Below, one piece after another: positions 1 through 9,977 of a DNA stretch of 64,000 nucleotides. The position numbers and the translations under genes are program-made. Numbering within the stretch: position 1 is the stretch's first letter; each line of letters starts with the position of its first letter. The DNA comes from Mastigias papua (lineage: Eukaryota; Cnidaria; Scyphozoa; Rhizostomeae; Mastigiidae), in the NCBI GenBank assembly GCA_964019165.1, contig OZ025267.1:13176569-13240568 (forward strand). The letters run 5' to 3'. The notes beneath the pieces are model-generated. The model made no database searches. It saw nothing but the letters and a program-made list of their open reading frames with translations, and was not told the DNA's origin.

Positions 1-144
1 TTAAATTTTTACTTTCAATGGAGATTTGTAATAAATTATCGTACGATAAAGAAATGCCATTTCAAAAACAGATAAACGTGATTTTATAAGCTACAATAAG
101 TAAGACTATTAAATTCATATCGAGCAAAAACACAGATAGTTCAC

Positions 145-279
145 CTTCCCCATTTCCTTCGCCATATCTTGGAATTTACTTTCCGAAACTTTGATCGAGA
201 GGCCAATTTGATCGTAGTAAATAGCATGGGACTGGTTAGGAAACCTAATGTTTGCAATCGCCGATGCTATTGTTCTCAT
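145..279 (-). CDS. possible RAD1-like first coding exon
   Basis: An open frame on the minus strand starts at an ATG at 279 (A at -3) and runs 45 codons to a candidate splice donor (AAG/GTGAAC) at 145, phase 0. The pattern of hydrophobic and charged residues (IASAIANIRF, then IGLSIKVSESK about ten residues later) resembles the N-terminal sliding-clamp strand region of RAD1, the 9-1-1 checkpoint clamp subunit, where a short helix ending in I-x-F is followed by G-(I/L)-x-(V/I)-x-V and then a K-containing strand. That is a weak, motif-level resemblance. The next exon would lie left of the window. A CACGTG E-box lies just upstream of the ATG. It would sit inside the last intron of the plus-strand gene ending at 680, an arrangement that argues for caution. 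Confidence 0.28.
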
Positions 280-470
280 TTTCGAAGACACGTGACGATG
301 AGCCGGTAAGGACCAAATTGTTTGACGCGACTTTAGTACTGAGACACTCGAAATGCCTAGCAAAGCTTGTGGATGTTTTGGATTTACTAATGATCGGATA
401 GCTTATTTGAATTGAAAAAATAACTATTAATCTAATTTTAACATTTTTAACTTCCTATTTTCTTCCCAAG

Positions 471-680
471 TCAAAACTTAACATTGAAAAGTGTACAGAA
501 AGCGTAGCTGCTCGGCTTGAATCAATGTGTCTAGTATCGCACGCGTTGGAAAGAATTCTACACTTCATAGGGGACTTAGCAGAGAACCAAATACCGTATG
601 ATATTTTTTTGAATTTGCAACCAAATAAGGATTTTGTAGTGGATCATCTCCTTGCAAAATCTACGAAAGTGGCCATATGA
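471..680 (+). CDS. terminal coding exon of an unidentified gene
   Basis: A pyrimidine-rich tract ending in CCCAAG (splice acceptor, AG at 469-470) is followed by 69 open codons in phase 0 and a TGA at 678-680. The peptide begins SKLNIEKCTESVAARLE, continues with an amphipathic helical stretch (ALERILHFIGDLAENQ), and ends LLAKSTKVAI. The stop overlaps a polyadenylation signal (AATAAA at 680-685), as expected for a final exon. I do not recognise the protein; the helical C-terminus gives no safe family assignment. The rest of the gene would lie to the left of the window. It could also be a chance open frame, but a good acceptor, 69 stop-free codons in AT-rich DNA and the polyA signal together favour a real exon. 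Confidence 0.45.
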   Translation, partial: SKLNIEKCTESVAARLESMCLVSHALERILHFIGDLAENQIPYDIFLNLQPNKDFVVDHLLAKSTKVAI

Positions 681-1645
681 ATAAAAGCAAGTTGAAAGAA
701 TCATGGCGATTCCCTGTAAGATACCATTTGAGTCAGGAAGTTGAAATCCTGCATTCAGTGAGAAATACTACTATTTTTCATTTTCAATCTTGAATAACGT
801 GTCCTAAGAAAACATCCTTGTTACAGATGAATATAAGAACTACTCATGATACACTTGTCAAATGGCCCTTTTTCCTTTATATCATTTAAGCCTACTTCAG
901 GAGCTCTACCTGATCTCTTAGTTCTACCTTTACATTGTAATGTCTTGTCTTTGTCAGCTTTTATACATTATTATCTTTATACCTGTTAGATAACTGCCTC
1001 CCCCCCCAATCCAAAATTAGTGAGAAGAAATATTCCTTCAGGATATAAGGCCCCTTTCTCCTTTAAAAGGCCAAAGATCGACGGAAATTTATCCAGGGGG
1101 TGAAGGGCCCGAAATTTCTTACTAATGAAGGCCAATTAGCTTTTTTATGAAGGCCTACACTTGGTAATCATTTTGTATGAAGGCCTAGCGCTCAATTAAC
1201 TATTTAGAATAATCCCTTTCTTATGCCGTCTTTGAGCTAGTTGCAAATCATTTTGAGTCTTGATTTAAATTTTCACCCTTAGATTCCCAGATTATACGAA
1301 GGATTGGGGGATGTCATAACCCCACAGCCGCAGTTATTTATCCGCCTGTACCCTTTCAAACGTTAGAAAAACCTCAGTTTCACAAGATAAGTCTTTCGCT
1401 TAATCAAAAAGTGGAGAATTTTCATATAATAGGCTGAGTATCTAGTATAGAATCTAGTATCTGTAATTATGTTTGTGTGTAATGATAAGATCGCTTTGTG
1501 GATATTAAGATTCTAGGATCCGTTTGAAATCGATCCAGTGCAGCCTGCCAAGAATAGAACTAAGTTTTCTTCATCAAAAATTTAACACAATACGGATACC
1601 TCAACAATGTACTTGTAGTTTTCTGGGACCTATCGTGACTCTCTT
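681..1645. other. intergenic, no feature seen
   Basis: AT-rich sequence with no convincing open frame or TIR pair. A C-tract lies near 1001. The right side runs into a 5'-truncated LINE. Confidence 0.6.
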
Positions 1646-1649
1646 GGCT

Positions 1650-2690
1650 CATACTCTTGGCTCACTATCGTGATCCTACAAAAAAAAACTCCCTCCCTTT
1701 TGGTGTTCCACATGGCTCGGTTCTTGGCCCCCTGTTCTTTAACATCTACATAAATGATTTGTTGCTCTCCATACAGGATACAGATATATGCAATTACGCG
1801 GATGACACAGCCATATATGCATGTGATAATAATATTGATAATGTAATTGCAAGGTTGGAAAATGATTCAAGCATTATTATCCAATGGTTCGCTGATAACT
1901 TTATGAAGCTGGATACAGATAAATGTCATTTACTCATACTTGGTAGAAACTCTAATGAGCAGATCATGGTTAATGTAGGAGATTCTGTCATATAAAATGC
2001 GGAAGAGGAAAAGTTACTAGGCGTTGTCATCGACAAAAGACTCAATTTTGAGACACGTCAGTAAGTTGTGTAGGAAGGCTGGTAAAAAAACCTTTCGCCC
2101 TCTCTCGCATATCTGGATACATGGACTCTAATAAACTAAGAATCTTAATGAGAGCCTTTGCAATTAGCCAGTTTCAATATTGTCCATTAGTCTGGATGTT
2201 CCACAGTAGACACCTGAATAATAAGATTAATAGAATACATGAAAGGGCCCTGAGAATCGCATACAAGGATTAGAAAAAGATGACTCGGTTAGTATTCATG
2301 CAAAGAACCTGCAAACTCTTATGATTGAAATGTTCAAAACTGAGGAGAGCATAAACCCCCCTTTTATGAAAGAGATTTTCTGTCAACGTGCTGTTACTTA
2401 TAATCTGAGAAACAATAATGAATTTTTGCTACCAAGGTTAAGAACAACAAGTTACGGACCTGAAACCATCAAATATAGAGGGCAGCGTCTGTGGCTATCT
2501 CTACCTCAGCACATAAGGAATGCTCAATCTATCAATGAGTCTAAGAAAGAAAGTAAAAGCTGGAATGGCGCTGACTGCACATGTAGATTATATGTACAGT
2601 ATTATATGTACTTGCAAATGTTCTGGTCTAAAGTATCAGTGAGCTCACACATTTTTAATTGTCGTACAGTTTTATTTGGTTTTGTTTAAG
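1650..2690 (+). mobile_element. 5'-truncated LINE (jockey/CR1-type), reverse transcriptase remnant
   Basis: The copy begins inside the reverse transcriptase at the GVPHGSVLGPLFFN block and continues through the catalytic box ICNYADDTAIYAC (YADD), the KCHLLILG motif and the C-terminal thumb. The frame breaks near 1995 (stop after DSVI) and again near 2270. The last part (2321-2689) carries the typical LINE C-terminus (RQRLWLSLPQHIRNAQS). It is related to the minus-strand copy at 33225-35110, which shares CNYADDT-IY, the FxDNxxKLxxDKCHLL spacing and a similar tail. It is a dead, truncated copy; no intact endonuclease is present. Confidence 0.85.
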
Positions 2691-2729
2691 ATTCGGCTTT
2701 CGTGGAAAGAAGAAACCAAAAAATTTTGT

Positions 2730-2880
2730 TCATCCAGCAATTCGCGAAAGTTAATTCCCGCGACAATTAAATTTTCCAGTGTTCGCGACAGTTAATTCCC
2801 GCGACAGTTTACAAACAAAAAATTCAAATCATTTGCGACTTTTCGCGACAGTTTCTTCCTGCGACAGTGTCTTCCTTTAC
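2730..2880. repeat. degenerate CGCGACA-type short repeats
   Basis: The motif TCGCGACAGTTAATTCCCG recurs at several places in about 130 bp with variants (TTCGCGAAAGTTAATTCCCG, TTCGCGACAGTTTCTTCCTG). Such CpG-rich blocks in AT-rich DNA usually mark the end of a decayed transposon; no second end was found. Confidence 0.5.
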
Positions 2881-3149
2881 AGTAGTACTAGACAAGACAA
2901 TGCTTTACGTATTGCTTTCGTTTTGCTTTCGTTATCTTTACAAAATTTTTCATTCACGTAAGAAACTTTATGGAAACTTTTAGAACTAAAAGGTGGCCAA
3001 CAATTAAGAAACTTAATTTGCTGATTTGTTCTCTTAGGAAACAGAGTATAGCATCTTCCAGGAATAAAAGAAAAATCTTAATTACAACTTTGGTCATGAA
3101 ATATGAAAAGGGTGTGGCTAGGGTGTTAATTAGATACTCTCCAACGTCT

Positions 3150-3955
3150 GCATAACAGTTCTCATGCAATAACAGGAAATGCACGCATAAAGGACGAATG
3201 GTCATCTAATTGGCTAAGTGTCGAAAATCTTATTCGATTTGATCGTTCTGTGATGGCATATAAGATTCTGAACAAGCTGAGCCCAGAAAGCCTTTGGGAC
3301 AAGTACCAATATACAATACCCGACAAAAGTCCTGGGACACTTCGCACTTTTTGTATTCTGCAACTAACTTCCATCCCCCTCTCCCCCCGAAACAATGTTG
3401 GTTTTCTGGTGAAGTACCTGCGATAATGGGAAAATTTCGCGTGCACGCCAACTTCAAGTGTCCCACAAGCGAACCAACATTGTTCTAGGGGGAAGGGGGG
3501 TGCATGTTTGTAGCAACTATGACAATATGTAGAGGAAAGTGGTTTTTTATCTGTTTCGTCCAAGTGTCCAAAGGACTTTTGTCGGCTATTGTAGATCCGC
3601 GTACTCAAATTATGAAACAAGGAATTATAAGGCTATAAGGATCTCCAGATCCCAAGGCTTAAAACTGAACATGCCAAAAAAGGATTTTACAACTCTGCCT
3701 TAAAAGCTTGGAACGATATCCCAGCTAATATTAGAGAAATCCAAACACTAGGGCGCTTCAAAAAAGAACTAAAAGCGCACCTGACGAGCTGAGAATGCTG
3801 AGAACAAAACACTGAAACACGACCCTCTGGAAGAACAGTCCATTTTATCTATTTTTTAATTTTATCATAGATATTACTAGCGTTTTATTAGGTTTTTAAC
3901 TGGAGGGGTATCGTGTATAAAAAATAATAATGATGAATGATGATGATGAAGGTGT
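3150..3955 (+). mobile_element. LINE 3' end, interrupted by a MITE
   Basis: Before the insertion the frame reads like a LINE C-terminal domain (LIRFDRSVMAYKILNKLSPE). After it the same domain resumes (GFYNSALKAWNDIPANIRE) and ends in a stop near 3790. The copy closes with an A-rich tail of repeated AATGATGA units around 3925-3955, typical of LINE integration. The MITE lies at 3312-3593. Removing the MITE with one TA copy rejoins the frame (Q-Y-R-S-A-Y). Confidence 0.75.
3312..3593. mobile_element. mariner-like MITE with TA target duplication
   Basis: The ends are inverted repeats of about 28 bp: left CAATACCCGACAAAAGTCCT, right (reverse complement) CAATAGCCGACAAAAGTCCT. TA dinucleotides flank both ends (3312-3313 and 3592-3593), so the element proper is 3314-3591 (278 bp). 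Internally there is a second palindromic layer: a C-rich block followed by GAAACAATGTTGG near 3385-3410, mirrored by CCAACATTGTT and a G-rich block near 3473-3500. Relatives lie at 34760-35036 and about 43200-43410. Confidence 0.85.
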
Positions 3956-5738
3956 GGTCCCATTGCTTTCAGGCCACGTCCTTTGTTTCTACTATCGGAT
4001 TCGATCTACTCAAGTCTTAGATCCCTCCCTGCTAAGTTCTATACCAATTCTGTGGCAGTGCTTGAGTCACAGTGTTGTTGGAAGAAGAAGACAGCTTTGT
4101 ACGCTTTGTTCATAATCAAATCACCCAGTTTACAAATTACAACCCTACTATTTATACCTATACATACAATTGACACAACAAAAGACTGACCAATGAGACT
4201 GACATGTTATATAATCATAACAAGGCCAATGAGTAATTCCATAGAAAGATGTGGATATCAGTCCTGTTACAAATTGCCAGGGGCTGTAATTAGCGGGGGG
4301 GCTGGAACTTTCTACAAAAGTCAAATAGCGGGAGGTTGGAACTTCCTAGAAAAGTCATGTAGCGGAGGAGTGGAATTAGCGGGGGTGGTCGGATTCATGC
4401 AATCATGTAAATACATGAAGTTAGTAAATTGCTCCAAGCTGGTTCGTTTTCTCTATTAAGCAGCAAAATTCCCTAACAATTGCGGCTTCAATATTTTGGT
4501 GCAACAAGAGAAATATAATGAAAAATCAGTTTGAAACAATATCAACAGAAAAATTATTTTGCTGTGTAGCAGCCTGTTTAGCTTAAACTTGGAACAGTCA
4601 GTGAAGAAATTGTTAAAACAGTTTAACAGGAATTATTTTCACCTACTTGAAACACAAAGTCTTTCAAATTTAACTACCAGGGGTCTCAATATGAGTATGG
4701 GTTTGAAAAATTCAAAACTATTAGCAGGGGGTGGCAATTAGGCACCATAGAGTACTATATTTGGAAATTGGGGCCACAGAGGTGGCTAGCTAAAAAGTTA
4801 TTTCAGCTTAAATGCTGCAACTTTCTCAAAATCCAACAATGTGACTAAGTCCAATGGACTGACATAATGACCTGAAATTTTCAACATGTGCTCAACTCTT
4901 GAGTTCTTGAGAATGCATAAACATAACCAAAATCTGAAGGGGTTACCTGGTGATTGTTTGTTAAATTGACAAGGAATGACACAAGAAAAGTGATATGGAT
5001 GTCTCAAGTTTGAGCCACAATTGGAGTACCTGCAGCATACAGAGTAAAAGAATTCTTTTACAAGGAAATAGCCCCATAGATAATGTATATGTCATATATC
5101 CTATCTATTTGGCAACCTGAAATCTCACACTCACTACTTCCACTATAATTTTTAGGACTGTCCTTGATACATACATATATATCTACAAGAAACAAACTTT
5201 CTGCTTCCAGCCTGGATGTTTCTTAACATTTATTCAGCCTAAAATGTCTTATATTGTGTTCCATACAATCCTGATATTCTCCATAAGCCAGAAAACATAA
5301 TTGTGAAAAACAGAATGATCAGGTTTCCTAGAGTACTTGTGTACTTGAGTTTCCATTTGGGCTCAAAGTTCAAATTCTGATCAAAAATTAATGTCTGGAC
5401 TAAGCATATGAGCTTGACTTTCATTGCTACAGTGTGTACAAACTAAACCATCTCAAAGGACAAGCTCCTTTGGATTTGCTTTCTCAAGTTCAGTTTTCTT
5501 GTGCTTCCATATGCCTTAGTTGTTGCCTGATTCGAACCTCAAGTATCTTTCTATTATATGTTTCTATTGAAAAACAAGCAAAATAAAACACTACAACAAC
5601 AGAAACAAACAAAGCACTAATTTTCACAAAAGACTTGCTCATGAAGCATCTAGCATCAACCCATAGTGAGATTCCCATGGCAAGCTAAGTACTGAAACTT
5701 TAAGAAACTCTCTTCTCAATAATGCTAGGGTATTTAAC
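3956..5738. other. no gene recognised; contains one short tandem repeat
   Basis: Short open frames here show no family signature and no splice context that I can support. The tandem repeat at 4290-4390 is listed separately. The right part probably includes the 3' flank of the minus-strand TLS1-type gene. Confidence 0.55.
4290..4390. repeat. 34-bp tandem repeat, about 2.7 copies
   Basis: Units starting TAGCGGG at 4291, 4325 and 4359 share the body TGGAACTT-CTA-AAAAGTCA. The third copy is truncated and followed by another TAGCGGGGG. Divergence between units is moderate. Confidence 0.7.
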
Positions 5739-5744
5739 TTTATT
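5739..5744 (-). terminator. candidate polyadenylation signal for the TLS1-type gene
   Basis: AATAAA on the minus strand (TTTATT on plus) lies about 310 nt downstream of the stop codon at 6054. Position and exact hexamer fit a 3' UTR end; transcript data would be needed to prove use. Confidence 0.4.
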
Positions 5745-6053
5745 TCATTCTTAGTGGTAAAGTTGTTGATTACATATGGCTATATGAATATCACCCGTAG
5801 AGTAAAATCTAGCTTTTATAATGATTTCTTTTTCCTGAATATTTCATACCTCTTATCACATTGAAAGTGTCCAAGGAGGTTGAGTTGAATCATAGCAGTG
5901 ATGAAAGGCCCTACTTGTCTACCTGTTGACCTAATGGGTAATTGTATCAAAGCAATACAACTTCATATCTGCCAAAATTCAAGTAAAAACCTCCACTTCT
6001 GTCTTCTGTTATTCTGCCAAATATGATATTTGTAATGACAATAGCCTACAGCA

Positions 6054-6989
6054 CTACTGATATCTCCATGAATCACTAGTCTTTCTTTTGAACTTATCAT
6101 AGAGATAATCATCTGATGCCTCATCTCCAGCTTTCCGTTTCCTTTGAGAAGTCTTTGCTACAGGTGTATCATTGCTGCAAACATTTGCTGTTCCTTCAAC
6201 AGTTGGACCTTTAAATTTTTCAATATTACGCTGCTCCTCCTCCTTTTTAGCTTTTTCCTTCTGTTTTTCAGTTTCTACTGCTTTCTGCTCATTATAGAAT
6301 CTTTCATGGAGCAAAAAGTTTGAGGCAAGATTAGTTGGAACAAAATCTGAAGCTGTATTTTTCTTATTTCTCATTTCATTTAAAAGCTTTCCTTTTGCTT
6401 CCTCAGTAGCTTCTATATTGATTATTTTAGCTTGGATACCTAAATCAATTTCAGGTATACCAGAAAGCATCTGATTTGAGAGCATCTCTTCAGACTTCAT
6501 TACTTTTGATTTGATGTTTATTTGGTCAGGGACTTCATAAAGCAGGTCTTCCTCACTTTTAGCTGCTTTTCTGTCTTCTTGCTTGGTCTCGTCTTTTCCA
6601 CTTCTTCTAGCCAGCTCCTTGTCAATAAATCGAAGCATTTCAACATCCTCATCTCGGCGGTTTGTTTCCTGTGAAAAGCTATTCCCTAATGAAGTAACAT
6701 CTTTATCCGATCCTTCACCAGACCTATCCCGTTCTCGATCTTTCACGGTGTTTATGTCCAACAGCCCTCCTGTTCTTAGCTTATATGGATCGCTAGCAAC
6801 TTTCAGTGAGTCTTCGTCCTTCATACCATAAGCTAGGCCGGATGGGGTCACCCCTCTAGGCCTAGATCTGAATTTCTGCAACTCTTTTATCTCTTCCAAT
6901 TTCTCTTTAACCGATGTGCTTTCAGATTGATTATCTTCCTCTTCATAGTCCTCATTTCTCCTTCGATAATTTCTTCTCTTCGATGCCAT
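6054..6989 (-). CDS. C9orf78: TLS1/C9orf78-family spliceosome-associated protein
   Basis: Intact 311-residue frame on one exon. The family (human C9orf78, fission yeast Tls1) is nuclear and works with the spliceosome, binding the BRR2/SNRNP200 helicase; yeast Tls1 affects splicing of telomere factors. Diagnostic blocks are a basic start (SKRRNYRRR) followed by an acidic stretch; a central LGNSFSQETNRRDED block; YEVPDQINIKS; then SEEMLSNQMLSGIPEIDLGI, the best conserved part; DFVPTNLASNF with HERFYNE; a Lys/Glu-rich coiled stretch; and a C-terminal ASDDYLYDKFKRK. I chose the ATG at 6989 because the next 13 residues align with the human start; an in-frame upstream ATG at 7070 would add 27 residues without family similarity. 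The human gene is multi-exonic, so the absence of introns is notable: lineage intron loss or a retrocopy. A Kolobok-type transposon begins 164 bp upstream of the start. Confidence 0.9.
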   Translation of the reverse strand: MASKRRNYRRRNEDYEEEDNQSESTSVKEKLEEIKELQKFRSRPRGVTPSGLAYGMKDEDSLKVASDPYKLRTGGLLDINTVKDRERDRSGEGSDKDVTSLGNSFSQETNRRDEDVEMLRFIDKELARRSGKDETKQEDRKAAKSEEDLLYEVPDQINIKSKVMKSEEMLSNQMLSGIPEIDLGIQAKIINIEATEEAKGKLLNEMRNKKNTASDFVPTNLASNFLLHERFYNEQKAVETEKQKEKAKKEEEQRNIEKFKGPTVEGTANVCSNDTPVAKTSQRKRKAGDEASDDYLYDKFKRKTSDSWRYQ

Positions 6990-7153
6990 TCCACCTCCAA
7001 TTGCTGTATTGGCGATTTTCGCACTGTACCTTTTCAGGTTATCATGACACTTTACGTTTATGTCGGGCATTGAAAAACGTTTGCATTGTTCGTTTTAAGA
7101 TGAGGTTCAGGGTTCTCTAAACTGCCACAGGGAAACAAACGGGTGAATATAAG
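6990..7153 (-). promoter_or_regulatory. short upstream region of the TLS1-type gene, cut by a transposon
   Basis: This 164-bp stretch is all that separates the start codon from the left TTAA of the Kolobok-type element. It must hold the 5' UTR and any proximal promoter not displaced by the insertion. I see no TATA or initiator that I would defend. Confidence 0.35.
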
Positions 7154-9977
7154 TTAAGGTGGTTCCACAACAAAAAATCTAGATTGAGCTTCAATTTTTG
7201 GTATTTTGTCTTTTCTTTTTAAATGGAGCCTAAAGCAATGAAGAATCGGTGAGAACACGTTGAGACCGTGTAGATTGCAAATTTTTGTAGAAATCTTCGC
7301 TTTTTTATCAACTGGTGTAAGAAATTATCCATAGCAACGCCCTAGCAACACAAATGATTTCTTTTTCCAGCTATGTACTACCACGTACTCTGCTAAAATC
7401 ATTGTTCTTAGTCAAAGGTCCATTCCTTTTTCAGTAGCCTCACAATTGCTCTCTATTCCCGCCTCTTCTTCATGATGAACTTTCAAAACAAAATTTTCTT
7501 CGCACAACATTGTCTGTATAGTTAGCAAAAGTTCGCTACAACACTTTAATTTTCATAGAGTTCTTATCCTTGGGACTATGGGTTCAAAGAAAACTAAAAG
7601 GGGATCTCGCTCATCTGCTTTCAAGAGAAGGTGTTTTCAAGGAAATAGGCACACTAAAATGACTAGAGTGAATGAAGATGTCGATAGTTTACCTAGGCCA
7701 ATAGGACCAACTCAACCAAACGAGCAGGGAGAAACCACCCAAGGAGATCACCCTGAAGTGGAAGGAACACTTCCATGTAAAAAGCGAAAGCTTGCCATTC
7801 ACGATGCAAGAAATGATTTGGATAATGAAGATGGCAACAATTATTTTGTATTGATAAATATGAGCATCCTAATGAATTTGATATCCTCCCTTGGAAAATG
7901 CCCGGAATGTGGCTCTACTGTTGAAGTCATTGATTTGCTAAAATTAAGAATGGGTTTTGCAAATAAAATATTGGTGAGATGTGCTTCTTGTTGTTGGGAA
8001 CAAAGTACATTTCTGTCAGAACAGTGTTCACCAACCACTGGTCGTGGCAGAAATTTTTTTGAGGTAAATGTAAGGACTGTGATAGCCTTCCGTGAAATCG
8101 GTAAAGGACATCAGGCAATTCAGAGCTTTTCAAGATGCATGAACATGAAGGGTATCTCAGAGAATGCATATGGAAATCTAAATCAGGAGCTTTATAATGC
8201 CTATGAAAATGCAGCAGATGCATCAAAAGCAAAAGCAGCCTTTGAAATTAAGCAGTCTGGTGTGAAAGAACTGGACGGTAAGCACCTGTGCCAATGCTCA
8301 CTAGATGGATCATGGCAGAAACGTGGTCATGCATCTTTGAATGGTGTGGTAACAGCAATATCTTCTGGCAAGTGTTTGGATACTGCTGTGTTTGCAAAGA
8401 ATTGCAAATCTTGTCAGGTATGGCAGTCAAGGAAGGGAACACAAGAATATGAAAACTGGCTTGCTGATCATGTCTGCAAAATTAATCACAAAAAGTCATC
8501 TGGAGCCATGGAAGCTACTGGAGCAGTTGACATATTTTGCACATCCGCTGAAAAGTATGGACTGATTTATGAGGACTATATAGGAGATGGAGATACAACT
8601 TCATTTAAGGAAGTTGTTAATGCAAAACCCTATGACAAATATGGCATCATTCCAAAGAAACTTGAATGTGTTGGACACATCCAGAAGCGTCTTGGAAATC
8701 GCTTGAGAGCTCTTAGAAAATCTTATCAGAACTCCAAAACCCCATTGTCTGGAAGAGGTAAATTAACTGACAAGGTTATTAATTCTTTGCAGAATTACTT
8801 TGGTTTGGCAATTAGACAGAATAGAGGCAAGTTATATCCAATGAAGAAGGCTGTTGGGGCTGTTCTGTGGCATTCAACAGACTTTGCAGATGAAAGATAT
8901 CAACATCGGTTTTGTCCACCAGGGCCTAGTTCTTGGTGCAAATGGAAAAGAAACCAAGGTGATAGTACAAAGAAATACAAACAGACAATAGCCATTCCAA
9001 TCTGGATTCATGAATTGCTCAAACCAATTTTTACTGAACTAAGCAATGATGAATTGCTCAAAAAATGTTTACATGGGAAAACCCAAAATGCAAATGAAGC
9101 CTTAAATAACATTATTTGGACAAAATGTCCAAAAAATATATATGTTGAAAAGGATGTTTTGGAATTGGGTGTAAATTCAGCTGTGCTTGAATTTAATGAA
9201 GGACCTTCAGGGATTCATAGTGTTCTGAACCATTTCAGTATCAAATCTGGCATTTTCACAAAGAAAGCATCTGCTGAAAAGCTAAAAGTTAGAGTGAGAG
9301 GCATTGATAAGAAAGAATCTGAAGCTGTAAGGAGAAGGAGAAAGCAACTCAGAAGCATTAGGAAAGGATACCTTGACAAGGAGAGGGAAGAAGAGGGTGG
9401 AGAATCCTATGTTTCTGGAGCCTATTAGAAACTTTTTGTTTGTCAACTTTCTTCACCCGATTTCTCAAAATCACATATTTCAAGGCAATACAGATTTTCA
9501 TGTAAGATATTTTCATGTTGGCATGGTCTATTGCCTTGAAACTTGGCAGTTGTAATCCATAGATGTTACCTGAGGGCCAGAACTAGAATTTTTTCATTAC
9601 CTCTTCTCAGTCATATGATATGCATTGTTTTAAGTAAATGGCTGTACCTAGAATTTGTAGAAATGCTCTAAATTGCTTGTAGAATATTTGTTAGATGCAA
9701 TTTTTACAAAATTCTAGTTCTGTCCCTCAAGGACGCTGTCTTGCAATTGCTGTAAAAGTTTGAGCTAGATCCAACTTCCCATTCCTGAATTATGCTGCAT
9801 GAAAATATACTGGAGTTAAGATTATGATTATGATGATGACGTCATCATATTTGCATAAATTGGAAATATTATTTTAGAAGTTTTAGCATGAAGCTCTCTG
9901 TGAAAGAAAACCTAACTAGGTTTTCATGTACCATGAGCAGGGCAAAAGTTTTGTTATTTGGTGAGGAACCACCTTAA
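7154..9977 (+). mobile_element. Kolobok-type DNA transposon, apparently complete
   Basis: A perfect 13-bp inverted pair, TTAAGGTGGTTCC at 7154-7166 and its complement at 9965-9977, brackets one long transposase gene. The outer TTAA on each side is best read as target-site duplication with element ends GGTGGTTCC. TTAA duplication together with a transposase of the Mutator-like (Pfam-style) fold is the hallmark of the Kolobok superfamily; piggyBac also uses TTAA but has an unrelated transposase. Subterminal sequence is only loosely similar between the ends. The element is about 2.8 kb, has 420 bp of 5' leader before the ORF and 540 bp after it. Intact ends plus an intact ORF point to recent insertion. 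Confidence 0.85.
7578..9428 (+). CDS. Kolobok/Mutator-like transposase
   Basis: Intact 616-residue frame with a good start context (A at -3, G at +4). It should catalyse cut-and-paste transposition in the nucleus. The N-terminus is strongly basic (KKTKRGSRSSAFKRR, residues 4-18; KKRKL near 68-72, nuclear-localisation-like). A zinc-binding-like pair follows: CPEC (108-111) and CASC (135-138). The catalytic core shows SLDGSWQKRGH with Asp243, GDGDTTSF with Asp337/Asp339, and NANEALNN with Glu507, a plausible DDE set. Cysteines 445 and 453 (CPPG, WCKW) sit in the insertion before the last acidic residue. The C-terminus is Lys/Arg-rich. This domain is common in cnidarian, arthropod and other invertebrate genomes. 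No stop or frameshift is present. The catalytic residue choice is my inference from spacing. Confidence 0.88.
   Translation: MGSKKTKRGSRSSAFKRRCFQGNRHTKMTRVNEDVDSLPRPIGPTQPNEQGETTQGDHPEVEGTLPCKKRKLAIHDARNDLDNEDGNNYFVLINMSILMNLISSLGKCPECGSTVEVIDLLKLRMGFANKILVRCASCCWEQSTFLSEQCSPTTGRGRNFFEVNVRTVIAFREIGKGHQAIQSFSRCMNMKGISENAYGNLNQELYNAYENAADASKAKAAFEIKQSGVKELDGKHLCQCSLDGSWQKRGHASLNGVVTAISSGKCLDTAVFAKNCKSCQVWQSRKGTQEYENWLADHVCKINHKKSSGAMEATGAVDIFCTSAEKYGLIYEDYIGDGDTTSFKEVVNAKPYDKYGIIPKKLECVGHIQKRLGNRLRALRKSYQNSKTPLSGRGKLTDKVINSLQNYFGLAIRQNRGKLYPMKKAVGAVLWHSTDFADERYQHRFCPPGPSSWCKWKRNQGDSTKKYKQTIAIPIWIHELLKPIFTELSNDELLKKCLHGKTQNANEALNNIIWTKCPKNIYVEKDVLELGVNSAVLEFNEGPSGIHSVLNHFSIKSGIFTKKASAEKLKVRVRGIDKKESEAVRRRRKQLRSIRKGYLDKEREEEGGESYVSGAY

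Noticed and set aside
4290..4390. CRISPR-like spaced repeat
   Set aside because: Units are contiguous and diverged, with no spacers, and the genome is eukaryotic.
7154..9977. MuDR element with 8-9-bp duplication, or piggyBac
   Set aside because: No matching 8-9-bp flanks; the flanks are TTAA. The transposase is not of piggyBac type, so Kolobok fits both observations.
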